From CAYOYK01 sp964408185 (GTDB taxonomy: Bacteria; Bacillota; Clostridia; Christensenellales; Aristaeellaceae), in assembly GCA_964408185.1 (NCBI GenBank), contig CAYOYK010000007.1, positions 1-64,000 on the forward strand: DNA of 64,000 bases, read 5' to 3'. The translations under genes and the position numbers were made by a program. Positions 60,278 through 64,000 of the stretch are shown in pieces (the stretch's first letter is position 1; each line of letters opens with the position of its first letter). The notes below the pieces were generated by a model. That model was given only the letters and a program-made list of their open reading frames with translations. It ran no database searches and was not told where the DNA came from.

Positions 60278-60820
60278 TCACCAGCCCGTCGTCAGAACAA
60301 GCTCGTAATGCTCGCCGTCCGCAATGGGCGTGGCGTCCGCGCCCGTGGTGAGCATCTCCCCGCTCCGGGTGACGCACCACCATTGCTGCAACGCGGTATC
60401 GGCGGTAACGCCGTTCACCGTTTGGATAAACAGGCCGTAGGTCGAGCTTTCCCCCTGCGCAAGCCCTGTGTTTACCAGCAGCGCCCCCAGCGTCTCCTCG
60501 TCGGTGCGGTACACAAACTCCTTCGGGTCGCTCTGGCCGTCGTCCACGCTGATGGTCACGGCCTTGCTCCCGACCTGCGTCTGCGGCTTCAAAGCCAGCC
60601 ACAGCCCTCCAAAGGCGAACACCAGCGCGCACAGGATGCACAGCGCCGCGATGACGGCTCGCTTGCCGCCCGATTGACGCTTGGGGGCCTCGGCCTCCGC
60701 CGCTTTGTTTTCCGCCGCCGCGTCGGTTACGATGGGCTCGTCCGCCTGCTTGCGTTCCGCAGGGTTGTTCTCCGTGGTGCTGTTCTCCGCAGGGTTGTTT
60801 TCCGTGTGCTTGTTCTCCAT
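60278..60820 (-). CDS. DUF4430 membrane-anchored protein (putative corrinoid binding)
   Basis: A 180-aa protein. Residues 1-55 are low-complexity, rich in Glu, Asn, Lys and Ala, and cytoplasmic; a helix lies at about 57-78; a DUF4430 domain occupies about 92-180 (FVYRTDEETLGALLVNTG, YGLFIQTVNGVTAD, WWCVTRSGEML, DGEHYELVLTTGW). DUF4430 resembles the C-terminal beta domain of transcobalamin and intrinsic factor. The start at 60820 has AGAAGGG 9 bases upstream; in-frame ATGs at 60829 and 60826 abut that site. First gene after the cobalamin riboswitch. Confidence 0.82.
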   Translation of the reverse strand: MENKHTENNPAENSTTENNPAERKQADEPIVTDAAAENKAAEAEAPKRQSGGKRAVIAALCILCALVFAFGGLWLALKPQTQVGSKAVTISVDDGQSDPKEFVYRTDEETLGALLVNTGLAQGESSTYGLFIQTVNGVTADTALQQWWCVTRSGEMLTTGADATPIADGEHYELVLTTGW

Positions 60821-60959
60821 GCTCATCATCCCTTCTCTTTGCTCGCATCAGAGTAAGAGAAACGCCCTCCCGCTAACGCAGGGGGGCGACGCGAAGCAGG
60901 GCCGCCGTATGGGCGAGCCTGCTGCCGGGCCTAGCCAAATCCTCGTGGCGGCCCCGCGG

Positions 60960-61140
60960 TTCTCCGGGTAAGTCTTCTGGCTTGCGGATCGACGCGCGCT
61001 CCCGCCTTCCCATGCCGGTGGCACAGTGGCGGCCAGTTGCCTGTTGGAGCGCGCTCCCCGCTGACAGCGACGGGTTCGCGCAGGTCTTGCACCTGCTTCC
61101 TTATTGAGCCCTTGCGGGCGCCCGGAGCCCTTCCTTTGAT
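60960..61140 (-). promoter_or_regulatory. Cobalamin riboswitch
   Basis: Reading the minus strand, the conserved elements occur in order: AAGGAAGCAGGTGCAAG (about 61102-61086), GCCACTG (61030-61024), ATGGGAAGG (61013-61005) and the B12-box-like AAGCCAGAAGAC (60983-60972). These are the core of the AdoCbl/cobalamin riboswitch class. The element lies in the leader of the DUF4430-ECF pair, 140-320 bases before the start codon. A promoter lies just upstream. Ligand type (AdoCbl or another cobalamin) is not resolved here. Confidence 0.93.
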
Positions 61141-61149
61141 TGCGGCGCA

Positions 61150-61178
61150 AGTATAGCACAGTGCGCGGCTTTTTGCAA
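61150..61178 (-). promoter_or_regulatory. Promoter upstream of the cobalamin riboswitch
   Basis: On the minus strand TTGCAA (61178-61173), 17-bp spacer, TATACT (61155-61150) with extended -10 TGC. It points into the riboswitch. The rest of 61141-61258 contains no gene. Confidence 0.78.
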
Positions 61179-61258
61179 CGGCGGCGAGGCAGGCAGGAAA
61201 AAAGGGTTCGCGGTCGAATATCAATAAATACCCCTTTATGCGAATGAGGTGATCGTCC

Positions 61259-63400
61259 ATGATCCGACGCGGTGCGCATACCGGCAAACGCCTGACGCTT
61301 GCGCTTTTGCTGTGCCTTTGTGCGGCGCTGCTTTGCGGCTGCGCCGTTTGGGAGCTGGAGGGGGAGACGACCTCGTCCGTGCCCAACCTGTCCCTGCTCC
61401 GGCCGGGCGCGTATATCGATCAGGACGACGGCCGAGGGGACGTCGCGTCCGAGGGCGCGTACTACCGCGTGGATCTGTGGCTGGACGCGTCCCAGAACAT
61501 GGGCGGCGTAAACCCAAGCGACGTATCCATTTACCCGCACCGCAACCGCAACTACCGGGAGGGCGGCTTCCACTATCAGGATGAGAAGCAAAAGCCGTGG
61601 TATGAGTCCGTGCTGATGGATTTGACGATGGCGACGGGCGATAAGCAGGTGCGCGTCCTCCGCTATGGCAACGAGGTGCTTGCGGATGATTATCTGCTGG
61701 GCGCGGGCCTTGCGGATCCGGGCGCAACGGAGGAAAAGCTGGCCTCGCTCCGCCGGGACTTGATGACCTACGCGCTTTCGCCCACGGCAGACGATTTTGC
61801 CGCGATGTCCTGCGAGGATATGTCCGTCAGCTTTTACGGGCTGGGCACGCCGATGCTCAATCAAATGGCCCGCTTTGCCGATACCGACGGCGCCGCGCTG
61901 GAAAACCCCGGCATGGTGGGGGCCATGTCCGACGCGCTGGACGCGCAGATATCGGCGATAGCGGCGGACGAGGGTCTTCGGCGCGGCTTTTTGATCGATC
62001 ACGACAGCGATGCGTATTCGTGCCCGCTGATGTACGCCCTTCAGCAGATGGACTTTGGCCGCCTCAACATCGTGGTGGCGGACACGGCCTCTATCCGCCG
62101 CCTGAGCGGCATGGACGATCAGGGGCAAGGGATCGCTTACTACGAGGAGCTCTTCCGCGACGCGGGGCTGATGACCGATCGCGGCCTGTCCGTGGGGCTG
62201 ATGGCGCTCCGGCTGGACTACATGGGGCAGATCAGCTCCATCTGCTCGGCGGATCTGGCCGAGCCGCTCGTTTGGGGAAAGCCGCAGCCGGATAATAGCA
62301 GCAATACCATTCAGCTTGGCGTGATGCCGCGGGAGTTGCTGGTGCTTGTCATCGGCCCGCAGGCGGACGTGGAGGCCTACATGGGCGACCTGAGCCATCG
62401 GCTTGATACGGACGAGAGTCTGCAGGGCGAGCGCGGCCCGGAGGAGAAAAAGCGCCTCGTCTACGCCCGCGACGGCCAGACGCTGTACAGCGAGCGCTTC
62501 ACATTCGATTATGAAACGGCGATTCTTACCCCGCCTACGCTGGGCTACTATACGCAAAACACCCCGGACGTCGTGCTGGCCGCCTCCGACGAAAGCGAGT
62601 GGACGCGCCGCAACGGCTTGGATACCGTGGTGCTTGCGCCCGACGCGGACGGGAAGCAGGCCGACCGCACGCTGACCGTCACGCTGCCCATCCGCGCCGA
62701 GAGCTACATGCGCCTCGCGGAGCTGACCGCCGCGCAAAACGGCGATATTACCGTGCGCAGCTCGCTTACGCTGGTCGACAGCCTAGCCAACACGCCCGAT
62801 AGCGCTTACCAGCCGTCGGACGACGAGCAATGCGTCACCCTGCGGGATACCGTCTACGTCTATCGCCATGAGGAGCTGCCCTTTGAGGATTCGCCGTCCA
62901 AGTCGCCCTTTACGCTGGTCGGCCTATCGGTGGACGAGCTTGAAACGCAGCTGACGCTTACCGTTCGGGTGGACGGCGACAAGCTGGCCGAGGGCTACTA
63001 TCGCCTGCAGCTCGCGGTGGATGTGCCCGGCGTGGTGACGCGCTGGCCGTCCATTCCGTGGATTGACGGCTATCTGAACAGCGATGCGGGCCTGACGGAC
63101 GACGGGAGCCTCAACGCCGATGTGACCGCGGACGACGTATATCGCTGGGAGACCTTTGCGGAGGCTGTCGCGCGCACCGAGCGCCAGCGCACCTATATTG
63201 TGGAACAGTTCCGGCACGCGTGGGGCAAGTATAACGAGCGCCCCTACGACGGCATGGCCATCCCGGACTGCCCGCCCGTAGAGAAGCTCCTGCAGGCGCG
63301 CGATCTCATCAATCAGCTTCGCGCGGCCGCTACGCAGGAGACGCAGCCCTATGTGCGCTTTACGCTGGATGTGTTCGCGGATAACCGCACCGAGCCGTAA
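61259..63400 (+). CDS. Large lipoprotein with von Willebrand A-like N-terminal region
   Basis: A 713-aa exported lipoprotein. The N-terminus has a basic-hydrophobic signal ending in LLCGC (likely lipidated Cys28). From about residue 68 a segment YYRVDLWLDASQNMGG resembles the first strand and MIDAS loop of von Willebrand A domains (D-x-S-x-x), although the usual second serine is absent. The long middle part has NIVVADTASIRRLSGMDDQG and LSVGLMALRLDYMGQISS, consistent with an alternating alpha/beta domain. The C-terminal part (about 430-700) is beta-rich and contains charged helices near the end. I recognise no further domain. Ribosome site is GAGGTG. A membrane protein gene follows 18 bp later, so the two probably act together. 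Confidence 0.78.
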   Translation: MIRRGAHTGKRLTLALLLCLCAALLCGCAVWELEGETTSSVPNLSLLRPGAYIDQDDGRGDVASEGAYYRVDLWLDASQNMGGVNPSDVSIYPHRNRNYREGGFHYQDEKQKPWYESVLMDLTMATGDKQVRVLRYGNEVLADDYLLGAGLADPGATEEKLASLRRDLMTYALSPTADDFAAMSCEDMSVSFYGLGTPMLNQMARFADTDGAALENPGMVGAMSDALDAQISAIAADEGLRRGFLIDHDSDAYSCPLMYALQQMDFGRLNIVVADTASIRRLSGMDDQGQGIAYYEELFRDAGLMTDRGLSVGLMALRLDYMGQISSICSADLAEPLVWGKPQPDNSSNTIQLGVMPRELLVLVIGPQADVEAYMGDLSHRLDTDESLQGERGPEEKKRLVYARDGQTLYSERFTFDYETAILTPPTLGYYTQNTPDVVLAASDESEWTRRNGLDTVVLAPDADGKQADRTLTVTLPIRAESYMRLAELTAAQNGDITVRSSLTLVDSLANTPDSAYQPSDDEQCVTLRDTVYVYRHEELPFEDSPSKSPFTLVGLSVDELETQLTLTVRVDGDKLAEGYYRLQLAVDVPGVVTRWPSIPWIDGYLNSDAGLTDDGSLNADVTADDVYRWETFAEAVARTERQRTYIVEQFRHAWGKYNERPYDGMAIPDCPPVEKLLQARDLINQLRAAATQETQPYVRFTLDVFADNRTEP

Positions 63401-63418
63401 GGCGGAAAGGAGCCCGCA

Positions 63419-64000
63419 TTGAGCCAGATTTCCATCAACCGTTCGTCCGACCTGCCGCAAAGGCCGAGGATCAAGTATCACAGCCGCCTGAAGGTGCTGC
63501 TGTGCTATCTGCTGTGCTGGGGGACGGCCGCGCTGCTTGTTTACGCGGCCCTGCGGTGGGTGTTTCCCTATAAGCTGGTGGGCACGTCGCCGGATATCCT
63601 GAGCAACCTGACGCAGGCGTTTCCTTTCCTGCGCAAGCCGCTGGCAGAGGCTGCCGCGACGCTGCAAACCGGGGCGCAGGCAAGCGCGGCGGCGATCGCG
63701 CGCGCCATGGCCCTGCGGGATCTGTACTGGCGGCAGTTTGTCGGCGGCTGTGTCGGCGTGGCCATGACGGTGAGCCTGCTCATCCAACTGGGCTGGCGCA
63801 TGTCGTTTGTGCGCGTTCGTCACCCCAGCCGCGCCGCGCGCCGGGCGGTACGCTCGTACCATCTGCTCATGACCGTGATCGTGCTTTTGAACGCGGGCGT
63901 TGCGCTGTTTTTGTTCCTGACGGGCGTGCGGTTCATTGCGGACAGGAATGTCTGGGATTACGCGGTGTACTTTGGCGGCTTTGCGCTCACCGTCGCCGCC
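63419..64000 (+). CDS. Membrane protein of unknown function (3' end outside window)
   Basis: An open frame running to the window end (194 codons visible), starting with TTG at 63419 after GGAAAGGAG. A 25-residue hydrophilic N-terminus is followed by one helix (VLLCYLLCWGTAALLVYAALRW in parts), a roughly 75-residue amphipathic region (residues 55-110), then two more helices near 110-130 and 150-175; a further one is beginning at the end. No named family was recognised. Close spacing to the lipoprotein gene suggests an operon; it could be a channel or assembly partner. The TTG start is chosen because no ATG lies in the first 98 codons of this frame. Confidence 0.68.
   Translation, partial: MSQISINRSSDLPQRPRIKYHSRLKVLLCYLLCWGTAALLVYAALRWVFPYKLVGTSPDILSNLTQAFPFLRKPLAEAAATLQTGAQASAAAIARAMALRDLYWRQFVGGCVGVAMTVSLLIQLGWRMSFVRVRHPSRAARRAVRSYHLLMTVIVLLNAGVALFLFLTGVRFIADRNVWDYAVYFGGFALTVAA

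Overview
The window looks like a chromosomal segment of a GC-rich, anaerobic, endospore-related member of the Clostridia (Bacillota). The reasons are: gpr and spoIIP side by side, a CotH-type protein, a perfect CIRCE element on htpG, an ArlR/OmpR-style two-component pair, strong GGAGG ribosome binding sites with sigma-A type promoters, and an oxygen-sensitive [NiFe]-hydrogenase with its own maturation genes. No 16S rRNA, tRNA, phage, IS element or CRISPR array was seen, so the genus cannot be stated. High GC gives many long antisense ORFs; these were treated as shadows.

Layout. 1-2.6 kb (minus): a LacI-family regulator in an operon with a family-5 solute-binding protein, behind a consensus promoter carrying a LacI-type operator. 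2.9-4.1 kb: UDP-sugar dehydrogenase (ugd). 4.1-19.1 kb (plus): one 16-gene operon from a consensus promoter to an intrinsic terminator, holding hypA-hypF-hypC-hypD-hypE, three antiporter-like subunits, NuoJ/K/A-like subunits, a hydrogenase small subunit, a NuoC-NuoD type fused large subunit with both nickel-binding CxxC pairs, a NuoH-like subunit, a 2x[4Fe-4S] ferredoxin subunit and a HycI-type protease. This encodes a complex I-like, ion-translocating group 4 hydrogenase plus most of its maturation kit; hypB is not in the operon.

19.2-31.1 kb (plus): a polysaccharide co-polymerase/BY-kinase fusion, a secreted peptidoglycan-binding protein, ilvE, a protein of unknown function, an RluA-type pseudouridine synthase, a Cof-type HAD phosphatase, a heterodimeric ABC exporter, a QueG-related iron-sulfur protein, a nitroreductase and a zinc-ribbon micro-protein. 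31.3-36.9 kb (mostly minus): histidine kinase and response regulator, a DUF4342-like membrane protein, a short membrane protein (plus), a beta-lactamase-fold hydrolase and a YdcZ-type transporter. 37.0-40.5 kb: a MacA/MacB-like export system. 40.6-42.6 kb: gpr-spoIIP.

42.6-48.9 kb is the most unusual part: a phospho-signalling cluster with a helical protein of unknown function, a transmembrane Ser/Thr kinase with two leucine-rich-repeat ectodomain blocks, a zinc-ribbon FHA protein, a membrane protein that links an apparently dead trypsin-like ectodomain to a cytoplasmic FHA domain, and a PP2C phosphatase. It is followed by a 17-bp x 19 minisatellite and a secreted lamin-tail/CotH protein. 51.8-53.9 kb: htpG with a CIRCE operator; then an 18-bp x 17 minisatellite. 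54.3-59.7 kb: envelope glycopolymer genes (GT2 glycosyltransferase; nucleotidyltransferase, Asp/Glu racemase, TagB/F-like transferase, flippase). 59.7-61.2 kb (minus): a cobalamin riboswitch in front of a DUF4430 protein and an ECF S component, a likely corrinoid uptake unit. 61.3-64 kb: a large lipoprotein with a von Willebrand A-like start and a membrane protein cut by the window end.
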